Of a DNA stretch of 64,000 nt, positions 50,161 through 61,344 are shown piece by piece. The DNA lies in the NCBI GenBank assembly GCA_963969595.1, contig OZ018417.1:21454501-21518500 (forward strand), given 5' to 3'. The DNA comes from Neckera pumila (lineage: Eukaryota > Streptophyta > Bryopsida > Hypnales > Neckeraceae). Below the pieces are notes generated by a model that saw only the letters and a program-made list of their open reading frames with translations, did not search any database and was not told the origin of the DNA. The position numbers and the translations under genes were made by a program. The number at the start of each line of letters is the position of its first letter. The stretch's first letter is position 1.

Positions 50161-52168
50161 CTCGGGGGGTGCTGTGCCTTAAAAAAATAAGGATATATGA
50201 GCGACCAACCACTATTTTATAGGGGGCTATTACTTTTTTTTTTTTTTTTTTTTCACATGCTACAATTATGTAATTTTCTAATTTGGGTTAATAGAGAAGG
50301 GGCTTGCATTACTTACAATTCCAATTTTCTATGAATAAATGATATGGTAAATTAGATTGAAAAATTATTCTACTATAATTTTGGCCCAAAATTGAATGGG
50401 GTGGTTTGGTTTAGGGAATGTTCTCGACATATATAATGCAGCATGGACCCAAAAAATGTTGAGAAAATTTTAGGCCAACGACAATTTAAGTTACAACGAA
50501 ATTTGACAGAAGAAAGCTTTTACTCCAAAAAAAACTTTGGTGTCACCCTTTACTTGATATCTCACAAGATTCATTCTCATGTGGGAGCTGTATTAGGACA
50601 CACATCAAACATAGTTTTCGTACACAATGATGGAGTAAGAAAAATAATGCTCATTGTGTTTACAAACACAGTGAAATGGGACCAAAGTTAGCATTGCCAA
50701 AGACTATGCGCATGCGCAAATCCGCATAAGTATCGCTGGAGTTGCAAAAAAACGGACTGAGTAGCTCCGGCCGCCCCACATCATCCTCCACAGAGTACAA
50801 TCTGATCTTGTAATTGAGCGCCATCATCCACGCCCCTAAACCCTGCGTTCAACAAATCGAATCTGTCATTACACCACGCAGCACATCTGGATCCAGAACG
50901 CAAGAGCAACGCACCCTAAACCCTGAAAGGTAAACCACAAATTAACAAGAGCCTGAAGACCACAAGACAACCACAATACAAAACCCTACGTTGCCCAATT
51001 CAGAGACTAGCAATACCTCAAAGCAGCAGGTGCCAAGATGATCGCAGCGACCCCAGGCACCATGTGACGCTGTCACGCAAGAAAAAGACACAAAAAAAAC
51101 AATTCCCCAAACCCTGAAGTTGTAAAGCCTAAAACCAAAACACAGATCTGTACCAAACCGTGACGGATTTGCAACAAAACGTAACGAGGGTTGCTTGGGG
51201 TGCTCCCAACGAACCAACCGTAGCCAAACAACAAAATTGATTTCACAAACCGTAGCCAAACAACAAAATTGATTGCACAAACCCGTAGCCAAACAACGAA
51301 ATTGATTGCACAAACCGTAAACCTTACACGCACAATACAGATCCGCCCCAAACCGTAACGAGGGCTGCTGTGGGACACCTGAAACTGAACGGGCGCACAA
51401 ACCGTAAACCCCGTATCCAGCAAACTGAGGTCCTTGCACAAACCCTCCACCTCGTCCAAAGCAAATTGATTGCACAAACCCTCCACCTCGTCGACAGCAA
51501 ACTCAGGTCCTCGCACACGCCACGGCCGGATTCTTGCACACGTCGGGAGATTGCACCCAGTCCCGACCAATTGAACAAACCCTAAACCTCTTCCTTGCAA
51601 ACTTAGACGCAACGGTCGGCTTCAAGTGAACTGACCCCTAAGCCGAGTTGAGCCAGATTGCCCTGACCCCTAAGCCAAAAACCCCATCACTGAGCCAGAT
51701 TGAACTGACCCCTAAGTGCAGTGAACCATCACTGAGTACCCTAAACGAGATCTGCACAATCTTGTATTCTGTAATATTAAATCATACTCCGTATTAACTT
51801 ACAGTAGTCAGACCCTAAATTATGTATCCATGTACAATGTATAACACTTAGTTGTAAGAGTAGTTAAGTCACTGTAGGAATCCGAGAGTCTTACATGAAC
51901 TAAGATGTATATTTCCTATAGTACAATAAGCAATTTCAGACATTTGGCCAAAGAATTTAATATAAAGGGGGCTATTTTAGTACTACTGCATTTTCTAATG
52001 GGGCCTATTATTCCATACCCTATAGTACTTTAAAGACATCCAATGCCATATTCTATACCCTATAGTACTCTAAACTCTTTTATAATTTTTAGCCCAAATG
52101 AATAAAAAATACCCTATCATTTTTTCGCTCATAGTTTGCTAATCCGCCCGATGACTACACCCCCCGAG
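50161..52168. mobile_element. hAT-like non-autonomous transposon with 8-bp target duplication (2.0 kb)
   Basis: Ends are CTCGGGGGGTG and its exact complement CACCCCCCGAG. CTTCCATA flanks the element on both sides (50153-50160 and 52169-52176), a perfect 8-bp duplication typical of hAT (also P-type) elements. Subterminal pieces pair too: ATATGAGCGA near 50197 and TCGCTCATAG near 52126. The interior has no transposase. It is AT-rich near the ends and visibly richer in GC at about 50700-51720, where repeated CCCTAAACCCT motifs and 37-bp tandem repeats lie. The only ORF of note (50443-50691, 82 codons) is unrecognised. Confidence 0.8.
51210..51320. repeat. Three tandem ~37-bp repeats inside the hAT-like element
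   Basis: CCGTAGCCAAACAACAAAAT followed by TGATTGCACAAA occurs three times in succession with few differences. A related unit, GCACAAACCCTCCACCTCGT, is repeated twice near 51433-51493. All lie in the GC-richer core of the 50.16-52.17 kb transposon. Confidence 0.7.
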
Positions 52169-52176
52169 CTTCCATA

Positions 52177-53461
52177 TTGTGTCTAAATTAGAAAGAGTTT
52201 TCAAGTTTTCTAAAGTGGGTATTGCTTTCATTGAGTTTGACAAATGCTTTCACTTCTATGTGGGTGGATGCACGGTTGAGTGGACCACTTTTCATGTCAC
52301 AGTGCTTTTTTCAGTGACACCTTTGTATTGCAAGCCACATTGTAGATAATTGACTACACCATTTTAGCTACAAATTTGAATATACATTCTCAACTTGAAT
52401 GCAAAGGCATCTACATAATTATTTTGAAGATATTTTCTTTTATATAAAGAGCTATGGACTTTTAAACTAGGACACTGGATTTAGAGAACTCCATATTGCA
52501 TTTTATGAAGGTGTTTTTAGGATAAAGAACATTCAAGGTCATATTCATTAAAATGAGACAAAATGTAGTCTCAATTTTATCTTCGACTCAAAGATAAATT
52601 GTTATAACTATTTAATTTTGAGACTATTTGATAATTTGAGACTTTTATATGTTAATATATATAAAAAACTTTGATTGCCCAAAGGTTGCACTTGCATTTT
52701 ATTTTCGACTCAAGGATAAAATCACTAAAACAATTTTAGAATTGAAGTCTCAAAATGACCATTTTGTCTCATATTAACAAATACGACCTTATTCTTGTAA
52801 TTGTACTAGTGACTCATTATGTGTTATAGATTAGATTGAGACGACCTAGGAATTATATAGTTTTACTCTATTGCGGTCTTAAAATAGTAGTTATAGACTT
52901 CTGAAGGGGCTAAATTCAATCATATTTTAAAAAGTCCATAAAAGAGTCAAAACAATGTTTTGCTTTTTTTTTTTTTTTTTAATCCTAAATGTTATTAAAA
53001 GTTAAAGATGAACTACAAATTGATAGTGCATTTGGGATGAATGCCAGAATGCTAGCTTTCAGCAGGTTTAAGGTACAAGAAGAGTAGGGTCGTTGTCCCC
53101 GGGCATTTGTGAGGGGACCGAGACCAGGACCGAGACTAAGACCTGGGACCCGATTAGGGTTTCAAACCCGCCATTCTGTTGTGCATCCCTCTCTTCGAAT
53201 GTCAGTTCTTCAATGTGCAAGGTTTTTTGGCTATGGTGAAGTTCAATTTTAGTATTTCAATTTGTACTTTGAGTTTGTCAAAGTGATGGCACATTTGGTG
53301 ATTGCCACTTTAAGTGTTTATGTACATTCTGTTACAGTGTTTAGTGAGGTGTTCAGGAGAGCCGGTTCCTCTTTCAATTCTTCATTTGGCATGTAGTTGA
53401 GTGAATGAAGGTTTAGAATGTGAGGATTTAGGATAGGAAGACGCTTATTGTTGCGATACAA
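52177..53461. other. Spacer and possible 5' end of the cysteine-rich transposon
   Basis: AT-rich to about 53030, with a T run at 52963-52980. 53090-53170 is unlike the rest: GGGACCGAGACCAGGACCGA and GACCTGGGACCC with reiterated GACC units. It may mark the element's 5' region, but no terminal repeat could be matched beyond 57.2 kb. Confidence 0.35.
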
Positions 53462-54234
53462 ATGGAGAATGCAAGGTGGGCTGGGGTAAAGCGTCCAGGT
53501 CCTTCCGAAAGAGAAAGACTGTCCTTACAGAGAGAAAGAGATAAAGAGCGGCAGAAGAAGAATAGGCTTCTCAAGAGTGAAGAGCTTGGCCGACTACAAG
53601 AAGAGGAGCGAATGTATGCTAGGGAAGAGCTTAGAAAAGAAGATGAAAGTTCTCAAGAGCGTAATGGGGTTATTTGGCGGGAGGTGTCGCGTGATGTTAC
53701 AACTATACTGGAGTGTATGAAGGCCACCTGGGGTGAGCGCAGGGAAGGACGCCATGGAGAAGCTGTTTTGCAGGTGTTGTGGGCATACCTGTTTACCATT
53801 GCAAAATTGCCGCTCTCAAGTAGGGTTTTTGATGAGGCAAAAATGCAAGCTTCGATTGTCTCTGGGTTGGTTCAATTGTTGTCCGAAGTGAAGAATGCAA
53901 AAACTAGGGCACATCTAGTAGCAAAGCATGCAATTCTTATAGCAGTTGTCAGTTCAAGGTCTTCAGGATCTTGTAGACAAACAGCCCGTTTGCTAAATGT
54001 CCATCATCGTAATGTGACTATGGCTGTGCAAAGGCGGGCTTCTATTGGGAGTAGTGAGCATATAATTTAGTTCAAAAACAAAGAAGTGACTGAACGCCTG
54101 ATTCCGTGAAGGTGGAAGTTATTGCTTGTTGGATTGCTGAAACCAGGGCCATTCCAAATTGCAAGGAGGTGGTAAGAAAGTGGATTGGAGAGTGTCTATG
54201 AAAAACAATAAACTCAATACCTGTTGGAATTGCA

Positions 54235-55138
54235 GGTATGAAATCTGTGTCCTTTATTCGGTCTTTGCAATTTAGGGTTCATTGGAGGTCTTTGTGATTG
54301 CGGTTGATAAAATACCATTATAGAGGGTAAAAGTGCATCCTACTAAATGTATTGGATGCTATTTTAGGTTACAACAAAATTTGCTGAGGGTTTAGGATAT
54401 AGGATTTGAGTTCTGAAACTGTTGGAGATATTCTATGAGCTCTATGGATAGTCTAGTGATGGATAGAAAAATAAGGACCTCTTGTATTATACCAAATAAC
54501 TTCACATATAGAATTCTGATCTTTGTGAGGCAGATTTAGGATTTCAGTTAGTTTGGTGTACTTGTATGAAGTGTAGTAGGATAAAAATGAAATTGAAGTG
54601 AGTTGCGTGGGACCTGTGAAGACTGATATTATCAAAGAGGAGTCTAATTAGTGTCCAATGAAGTGCAATTAAACTTGTATGGCTTCCCAAAGTCTTCCAC
54701 AACTTCTATGAAGTGCTGCAATCTTGTAAGGTATTGAATTATTGTTCTATCAAGTCTGATTAGTATTGGCAAAAGTACAGTTATAGTTGTATGGCTTCCC
54801 AAAATCTCCTGCAACTTGTATGAAGACTTGCAATCTTGTGAGGAATTGAATTAGTATTCTATTGAGTCTACCTCTGCTATCCTGGTTGACAATGGAGTAG
54901 ACAAAACTTTTATGAAGATTAGTTTGTTGTAAGTCGTATGAACTTGTAGGGGAAGCTGGAGCACCACATGTGCATGGAGTAATGAGCACTGTACCACCCA
55001 ATTATTTCATTGAAGCATATTTATTATTGTTAATGAATATGGTAGATGATAGATGGTACTTGTATGGAGGTTTAGGGGTTCTTTGCAGCAGTTTAATGGA
55101 TGATGTATGGAGTATAATGTGTGATGTTGTGGCTGTAG
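54235..55138 (+). other. Probable intron, or filler with a 112-bp tandem duplication, inside the transposase relic
   Basis: The stretch starts GGTATGAA after ...VGIAG and ends GGCTGTAG before ATGGAATTC, where the protein similarity resumes, so GT...AG borders are available. Within it a segment is repeated head to tail with period 112 (TTGTATGGCTTCCC at 54675 and 54787), each unit also carrying CTTGCAATCTTGT-like text. No domain-like coding sequence was seen in it. Confidence 0.4.
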
Positions 55139-55476
55139 ATGGAATTCTTCTTGCAATTTCAAGCTGCAAATTCCCAAGTAGTGGTTGGTAAGAGGATGCT
55201 TGACTTATTCCAACCATACTTTGTCCAAAGATTGAAGGAGCGAAATGTTTGCTGTTGTATTTATCACGTAGAAATGGAGGAGCTTAGGGTAGGGTTCAAT
55301 TGCATACGGGTTCTGTCTACACTCCACTTTAGAAGTGCTTGCTAATGTCAATGTGAGGTGTGTGAAGCTATGAATGGGGAGGGTCAATGTTGTGCCCAAC
55401 AATCCACCTTCTTTGGTGTCACGGCTATGGTTGAATCAATTTTGTGTCCCCAGAGTGATCAATGCAAATGGCATAA

Positions 55477-55629
55477 CACTACAAAAAAAGAGGGGTATAA
55501 ATGACTTGTCCATAATGACTGCACCGACAAGAATGACTGCTAAATGACTACAAAATGACTATTTTGCAGTCATTCTTGTCGGTGCAGTCATTGTGGACAA
55601 GTCATTTATACCCCTCTTTTTTTGTAGTA
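55477..55629. mobile_element. CACTA-type foldback MITE inserted in the transposase relic
   Basis: A 153-bp near-perfect palindrome. The left end is CACTACAAAAAAAGAGGGGT and the right end is its complement with the last base changed (GTAGTA for GTAGTG). TAA flanks it on both sides (55474-55476 and 55630-55632), the 3-bp target duplication expected of CACTA/En-Spm elements. The arms contain GACTGCACCGACAAGAATGAC and meet at TGACTACAAAATGAC. Removing it rejoins the cysteine-rich reading frame of the host relic, so it arrived after that gene. Confidence 0.8.
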
Positions 55630-57198
55630 TAAACAGGAGTGCATTTTTGGTGAATGTGAAAATTGTGGAGTGGACTTCTTTCCTCTGTGCTCCATTGAAG
55701 AAGATGGGAGTTCTAAGAGTAAGGTGAAGTGGAGCGATTTGTGATGGAAGCAATCACAACTAGAAAAGGTGAGATAAAAAAAAACTAACGCTGGTTTACA
55801 AAGAAACCTCTTCTTACAAGTTTGCAAGTTATCTGAAATCAAAACTTCAAGAATTTGTGCATCACTCTTTTGTTGCAAAATGGGAAGATGAGTAGTTCAC
55901 AAATTGTCTTCAAAGCTTCCCTGCCGATTCTATAGTATTTGTGACTGATTTTCTTGAAAACTACTCTTTTGAGGTTCAGAATGAAGTGCAGTCTATGCAT
56001 TGGCATAGCTATCAGATCACCATCTTGGTCCACATTACGTGGGTAAGATATGCAAACCCTGACCCCAATGATGAAAGTACTAGGAATCTAATGCAGTACC
56101 ATTTCTACATCAGTGATGACAAGAAGCACAATAGCTACTTTGTGTCTTCGTCCAACATTGTCTAATGTTGCATTGGGAGAATGTCATGGAAGGAAGGTTT
56201 AGGCTTCAAAATCATTGGATTTGGAGTGATTGTTGTGCTGGCCAATTCAAGAGCCAAATTCCATGGTACTTTGTAAGTTGTTATCCAGAAATTACTAATG
56301 GGTGTGCTTGTATGTGGAGCTTTTTTGGAAGTGGACATGGCAAGGGCCCCCATGATGGGCCAGGTATTGTGCTTAAACGGTACATACAAATTGCCCAGCT
56401 TGATGTGCATGGCCCACACCTTGAGGATGCTGAGACTGTTGTTGAATTCTTGAGAGCTAAACTTAGCAAAAGGCCAAGAACTGCGTATGGTGATAGAATA
56501 TAAGTGGAGTGAACCTTCTGGCACATTCTTGAAGACAACGTTGACAGGGAGACTACATTTGATTGTGATTCCATCAAAGGGTGTAGAGAGGTGCATTCTG
56601 TCTAGTCAGTGGATATGATGGATGGTAATAAGTTGTTGAAAAGAAATTTGGCTTGCTTCGTATTGTTTGCATCAAACGTAATTGGAGGGCTTGTAAAAAC
56701 AAGGCTTGGGCTTGGGAGTGGGAGGTAGAGGTTCTTGCTGATGATAAACCAAGTTATGTCCAGTCTGTCGTAATGGCTGAGTTTAAAAAAGATGATTGGG
56801 ATGAGTTTGGAACAAATGGTAAATATTTTGCTTTGATAATTGAGCTTGGTGATAATTTTTGTATCAATGCTGCTCCTAACAATGAAGAGAACGTGGATTT
56901 ATATTTGCTTGTTTGTACTAAGAAGCAGTATGTATGCAGGAAGGCATTTCAGTGCGCATGGGGTGAGTCCTTTGAGTCGGGTGATTTTGTGATTCAGGGT
57001 AGATACTACCAGAAATATGGAACAGCGTCTGACACTTATGTCTTTCTAAAGACATCTCAAAAGGCTCAAGCTCTTGGCGACAACATTAGAGCCACAAAAT
57101 TCTCAATGCTTATTGCTGACCATTGTGTTGCAGGAAATGATTCAGTGTATAAGTTACCTCAAACTATAGAGGAGGCCATTCTGGAGTATATAAGATGA

Positions 57199-57475
57199 TT
57201 TCGTATTTTTCAAAGCTATGTTGTGTGGAGTGGCCAATACTGCCACAGTGCCACACTGCCTAGCTTGGTGTGGCAATTTTTTTAGGACGTGCCTTCGGGC
57301 ATTTCCCTCCAATGGAATACCAAATTGGATAAATTGGAATATGTTATGATTTGTATGAGGTCCTATGGACTTTGCACTTATAGTTTTTTGGAAGCTGGAA
57401 AAACTAGAAGCTGAAAGTGTGTCGCAGCAAAGGGCAAGCAAATTCCCAATTATACAATCAAAACCACATTAAAGT
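57199..57475. other. 3' flank of the transposase relic with a hairpin
   Basis: GCCACACTGCCTAGCTTGG with TGTGGC following forms a stem near 57260-57285. It may belong to the element's 3' end. No inverted partner near 53 kb was found. Confidence 0.3.
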
Positions 57476-58518
57476 GTAACAAAGTGACTCTAAAGATCAA
57501 ACCCGCAAGATTCTGTGAAGTATCTAGCCTTATTTGATCTCTAAGCTAAGTTAGTACCAATATTTCTTCTTCCGGTCCTAACACCACAACCGGAAATACT
57601 ACAACACTAAGAACTACAATCAGACCCAAATGATCCGGTCTGATCAGCTTTCCGATCCGGTCTGACCCGTTCACATCCACTCTTACTACCATCCGGTTTA
57701 GTTTTACCTCTGTTTCACCATTAGAGGGTTCGCCCCTTGCTTTTGAGAGTGGCAGGCCCGTCGCTCCTTCCATGACTTATAGTGGCTCAAGACCCACTTC
57801 TCTATTCTTCCATTTCCTACACTAATCCGGATCCGATTTGATCCTTTACAACAACCTAGAGAACTCTCCGGATTACCGGTCACACAAGGATCCCCCGTAC
57901 AATCCTCTCATACTACAACGACCTTAGCGCGACGTTCCGTCTGTACGAAGCCAGGCAGTTGCAAGTGAACCCATCCGTTCCACCATCAACTAATGTCCTT
58001 CCGTTTGCCCACTAAGGCAGCGAGATCTTTCAAGAGATTGGACACTCAACCGGATTTCCCACCCAAGAGTTCTAGCACAACTAAGGAATCCCTCCCTATC
58101 CGCCTAGCCTAACAATAGTTGTCTCGCCCGGAATCCTAAACCTTAGAGATGCTGAGGAACTGAAACCCACTCCTAATGCTTTCATAACCCGCTCACTTGC
58201 ACATAAGATCAAAACAAGAATGCCAAAGGGAGAAATCACACTCGCACAAGCATGTGCCTTCCTAACTCCTCACCACACAACCCTGCCACACATGGGAGAG
58301 ACACGCAACAAGAGGCTAAGAGAAGACGTACACAAAATTTGGGCAAAAAGACTTGCAGCTCCTAAGCAGGGGATGACTTATATACAACTTGATTACAAGG
58401 CAAAAAGGCCCTTGGAAATCCGCGCCGGACATCCGAGTCCGATTCCTACCGAATAGACCGGATCAACATTCGATCCGGTCCTAACTATCTTACAAAATTT
58501 ACATTCCTAACTATCTAC
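57476..58518 (-). repeat. Probable 3' LTR of a minus-strand LTR retrotransposon
   Basis: Begins TGTAACAAAGTGACTC, lies just past the end of the minus-strand ORF (58519), and shares diverged blocks with the LTR at 61345-62457: TACCTCTGTTTCACCATTAG against TACCTCTGTTTTACCTTCAG, and TACTACAACGACC. It is rich in TCCGG/CCGGA. On the minus strand TTGTATATAAGTC near 58376 could be the LTR's TATA box. The outer border is uncertain. Confidence 0.4.
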
Positions 58519-60171
58519 CTACTCTCCAACTCCCCCACCCAGCGTAGGACTCTTGGGTTCCTCGGGCAATTGGTTGAAGATGTCAACAAGGTTTCGGCTC
58601 CAATCCCCAACAGCAAGATCCAAAAGATCTAACCCTGGCGATGAATCCAGATGAATTGGTTGTCTAGGCCCAGGTCTCTAGTTACTCTTCCTTGACTCGG
58701 GTGTCTAATCTTTGGGCTCCCTCGGATTTGACCCTCCGGCTGCAAACGAATTTGGTAGCAATATGTCCGAGAGGTGGATGTCCCGGGAGTACATGGACCC
58801 GTTCAGCTTCCGACTGCTGATGTCCATCCGGTTGGCCGCCTCCCTTGCTGCCACCAAAGATGCTTCCACCCGATTGGTGAAGTTGGTCAGGATCCGAAAT
58901 ATTCGGGAACCGGATACCTTCTTCTCCTCATATACCCTTTTGTCAAACAATTCCACTTTGATTGCGGTGGATCCGGACTTTCCAAGAGTGTCCTTCACCG
59001 ACTCGGCTACCTTCCAGGTTGCTTCCGCCATCTCCCGGACTGCAGCTTTGTCTTCTCTGAGGGCTACCATGTCAGCCCTCAGAGTGTCGACTTCCTCCTG
59101 AAGCCGACGAATCTCTGCCTCCTACCTTCGGTGCTCATCCAGATCGGACAGATACTGGCCCACCTTAGTCAGTAAATCACTATCCACCGGTGCACCCACA
59201 AGATCTTCGATACTGGCGAGGGCCCTCCTCTTGACCTCCCAGTCTGCTCGTATCCCGCACAGAATTATCGTCAATAGGTTGAACGGGTCGGTCGGGTCTT
59301 TGGGATCTGGCATCTCCACATCCGGTCTCTGTTCTGGAGTCGACCGGTTGGTAGGAGGGGTTCCTCTCTTGCAAGGAGGCGTTGTTTTCATCCGCTTCCT
59401 CGGCCAGAGTTGCTCCTCCTCTTCTTCTTCTTCTGTCTTGGGTTTGGATCCGGTTTGCTCTTCCTGTTCATCATCCGAATCTGACTCCCCGTACTTCAGG
59501 ATAGACTCCTGAAGGCTCCACGTCTTCTCCTCCGTCTCTGTAAGGATTTGGTTGCGGTGGTAGAGGGGGAAGAGATAGGGACTCAAAGGAGTGGCCCTAC
59601 TCTTTCCGATCCTCGTCACCAACTGGGACACCAAATCGGAAAAGATCCGGGCCCAATTCACTTTCCGTACCCCGCTAAGGGAACTAAAAATTGTGTTGCC
59701 GATGGTCATCGTCACCCTTGTCGGCTTCTCTAAGTGGACGATTGGAACCAGGAACTGTAGGAGATTACAGTGCCGGTTGCTCTTGCAATCAGCGACCGCG
59801 TACCCGTCCTTGTTGCTCGGCTCTCCATGAAACTTGTCATGGATGAACTCGTCTTTCCGTCCAGCCATGCCGGAACCTCCCATCCGGAAGTTGTAAACTT
59901 CCCTCCACCTTTCTTCTTCCCATTTGGTCGGGCGGCCCCGGAGAGTGTTGTTGAACTTGTTCAATACCTTACACTTAAGCTCTCTCACCAACAGCTCCTC
60001 GCTAAACCCCTAAGGTTTGTCCATCAACATGAGACACCCCATCGTGTTGAGATCCTCCATGAGCTTGGACCTGGCCGGTTCCGCCGTAGGAATGATCGGA
60101 ACTACCTTCCAGAGCTTGACGTCGGAGGAGGAACTGGGCGCGCTCAGTCTATTCTTATGCAACTAAGGCAT
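58519..60171 (-). pseudogene. LTR-retrotransposon-associated ORF, ~550 codons, with premature stops
   Basis: From an ATG at 60171 to TAG at 58519 a single minus-strand frame is kept for 551 codons, broken only by in-frame stops (near 60165, 60012, 59119, 58702 and 58670). Visible parts: KLWKVVPIIPTAEP, a block with RPTKWEEERWREVYNF, TMTIGNTIFSSLSG, LSPYLFPLYHRNQILTETEE, an acidic run (EEEEEEEQLWPRKRMK), then coiled coil (EAEIRRLQEEVDTLRADM). LYHRN...LKYGE recurs in the ORF at 62458-64000. No protease, RT, RNase H or integrase motif is present. It resembles the extra or gag-like ORFs of plant retroelements; I do not recognise a named family. Confidence 0.6.
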
Positions 60172-60442
60172 GGACACAAACAAACACTGGACCCTTACCG
60201 ATTGCTACCTCACTCTCTCCTAGCCGCACGTCCCGTTTTTCCCTTCCTTTCGTCCGATCTCAACCGGAAAACAACACAAAATCTGCAACCTATACAATAT
60301 CTACCTCACCTACACACTTTGACATGCCCGGCCAGAAGTGCACACACGTACAACGGCTTTGGCGCAGACGGAGGCGTAAAAGCGCTCAAGATCAGCTCCA
60401 AAAGTTGAGGGAAGTAAAGGAGTGAAAATGAAGACGACCAAC

Positions 60443-60452
60443 CCTTATATAG
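60443..60452 (-). promoter_or_regulatory. TATA-box-like site upstream of the retroelement ORF
   Basis: On the minus strand CTATATAAGGG lies about 270 bp before the ATG at 60171, in the right orientation to drive the ORF. This is motif evidence only. Confidence 0.35.
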
Positions 60453-60806
60453 TCCCAGGACCCATGGCAAGTCATCATGACCTTTTCCGGTCCGGTCCAT
60501 ATCAATCCGGTTCAACCCTAATCCGATCTGAGGTGAGATCTGGATGTGATTCCGTTCCTGAATACTAACATTTTGATCGGATTAGACCCAGTTTTCTCCT
60601 TATTGGATTAGAGTTGTCTATCTCTAGTTTCCTTTTGCCCCTCTAACAGGATACGGATCCTTTTTAATTGATTCCGTTCCAAGATTTAGATAAGCAAAGG
60701 AAAACCAAAAATTCTGGTTGCGACAAAGTGAAACTTAAAAAAGTCAAGTTTGGAGGTATTTAGCGTTTTGTATGGAGTCCCAAGGACTGTTGTCAGTGGA
60801 TGGTAT

Positions 60807-60953
60807 TGTCGTGCGCGCAATCTAGGCGTAAGTATCCTTAACACAAAAATGTGCGAAGATAAAATGAAACATCGGCCCAGGGAATTTCCAGATTATATGT
60901 AGCATATTCTAACTATCTAGCTTTTCAATCTTTCTTTCTTCTCTCCTACTCAA
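60807..60953 (-). repeat. LTR end fragment
   Basis: TGTCGTGCGCGCAATCTAGG through CACAAAAATGTGCGAAGATA to TCTCTCCTACTCAA matches 61345-61500 closely. Only the terminal ~147 bp of the LTR is present. The outer flank does not contain a primer-binding site, so it is a 3' LTR end brought next to a 5' leader by deletion. Confidence 0.7.
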
Positions 60954-61322
60954 TTTTTTCCGGTTGCTCTCTTTCTTCCGGACTAGGAGAACGTTCCGGT
61001 TCACTTTCCTACACTATGCGTGAAACTGAAACGGCTAAGAAATCTTCGTCTGATTCGGCAACTGAGATTCCGTGAACTACAGTCCTTTTGGGGGCCGCTT
61101 CTAATCTCGCCGCCCTTCTTCCTCTTGGAGTCCTATTCGGTACCCTACTCATGAAGTAGGGGTTCACAATTCACTTAAATCTTCTGATGTGCAAAATTAC
61201 TCTCGCCGAATTTCTCAAATGACACGTTGTTCTTTCTGATCCACTCCTTTTTATCCGGAACACTTTCCGTGTCCTGACTCTTACTGAATCAAATCCCAAA
61301 ATACACTACACAATATCAGAAA

Positions 61323-61341
61323 TCTTCGGCAGCGGCGCCAA
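61323..61341 (-). other. Primer-binding site complementary to tRNA-Asp
   Basis: On the minus strand TTGGCGCCGCTGCCGAAGA follows the LTR end after three bases. Plant tRNA-Asp ends ...CCCCGGCAACGGCGCCA, so TGGCGCCGTTGCCGGGG is expected, and only a few positions differ. tRNA-Asp priming is usual in the Tat/Ogre and Athila groups of Ty3-gypsy elements. A 47-codon ORF (minus 61152-61009) starts downstream and may be the beginning of gag before the deletion. Confidence 0.65.
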
Positions 61342-61344
61342 AAG

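Larger units (their letters stand above)
53462..57198 (+). pseudogene. Broken cysteine-rich transposase-like gene, family not named
   Basis: Pieces in several frames read as one protein. 53462-54070 (202 codons) has a basic, charged coiled-coil N terminus and a helix-turn-helix-like end (CRQTARLLNVHHRNVT). 54106-54196 continues it in another frame (IPNCKEVVRKWIGECL). About 54235-55138 may be an intron. 55139-55470 gives FQPYFVQRLKERNVCCCIYH and a CQCEVC cluster. After the insertion at 55477-55632 comes ECIFGECENCGVDFFPLC. 55941-56165 gives DFLENYSFEVQNEVQSMHW. 56165-56503 gives WSDCCAGQFKS and FFGSGHGKGPHDG. 56653-57198 (181 codons) is a conserved-looking C terminus with GRYYQKYG. Candidate acidic residues are D of DFLENY (55947), D of WSDC (56228) and D of HDG (56354). 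I recall the same three motif types in multicopy transposon-like proteins of invertebrates and some plants; Sola or Kolobok-type groups are possible homes. Stops and frameshifts show it is dead here. Confidence 0.6.

Noticed and set aside
50942..51612. Minus-strand ORFs rich in Cys, Phe and Val in the hAT-like element
   Set aside because: They translate tandem repeats; no conserved domain.
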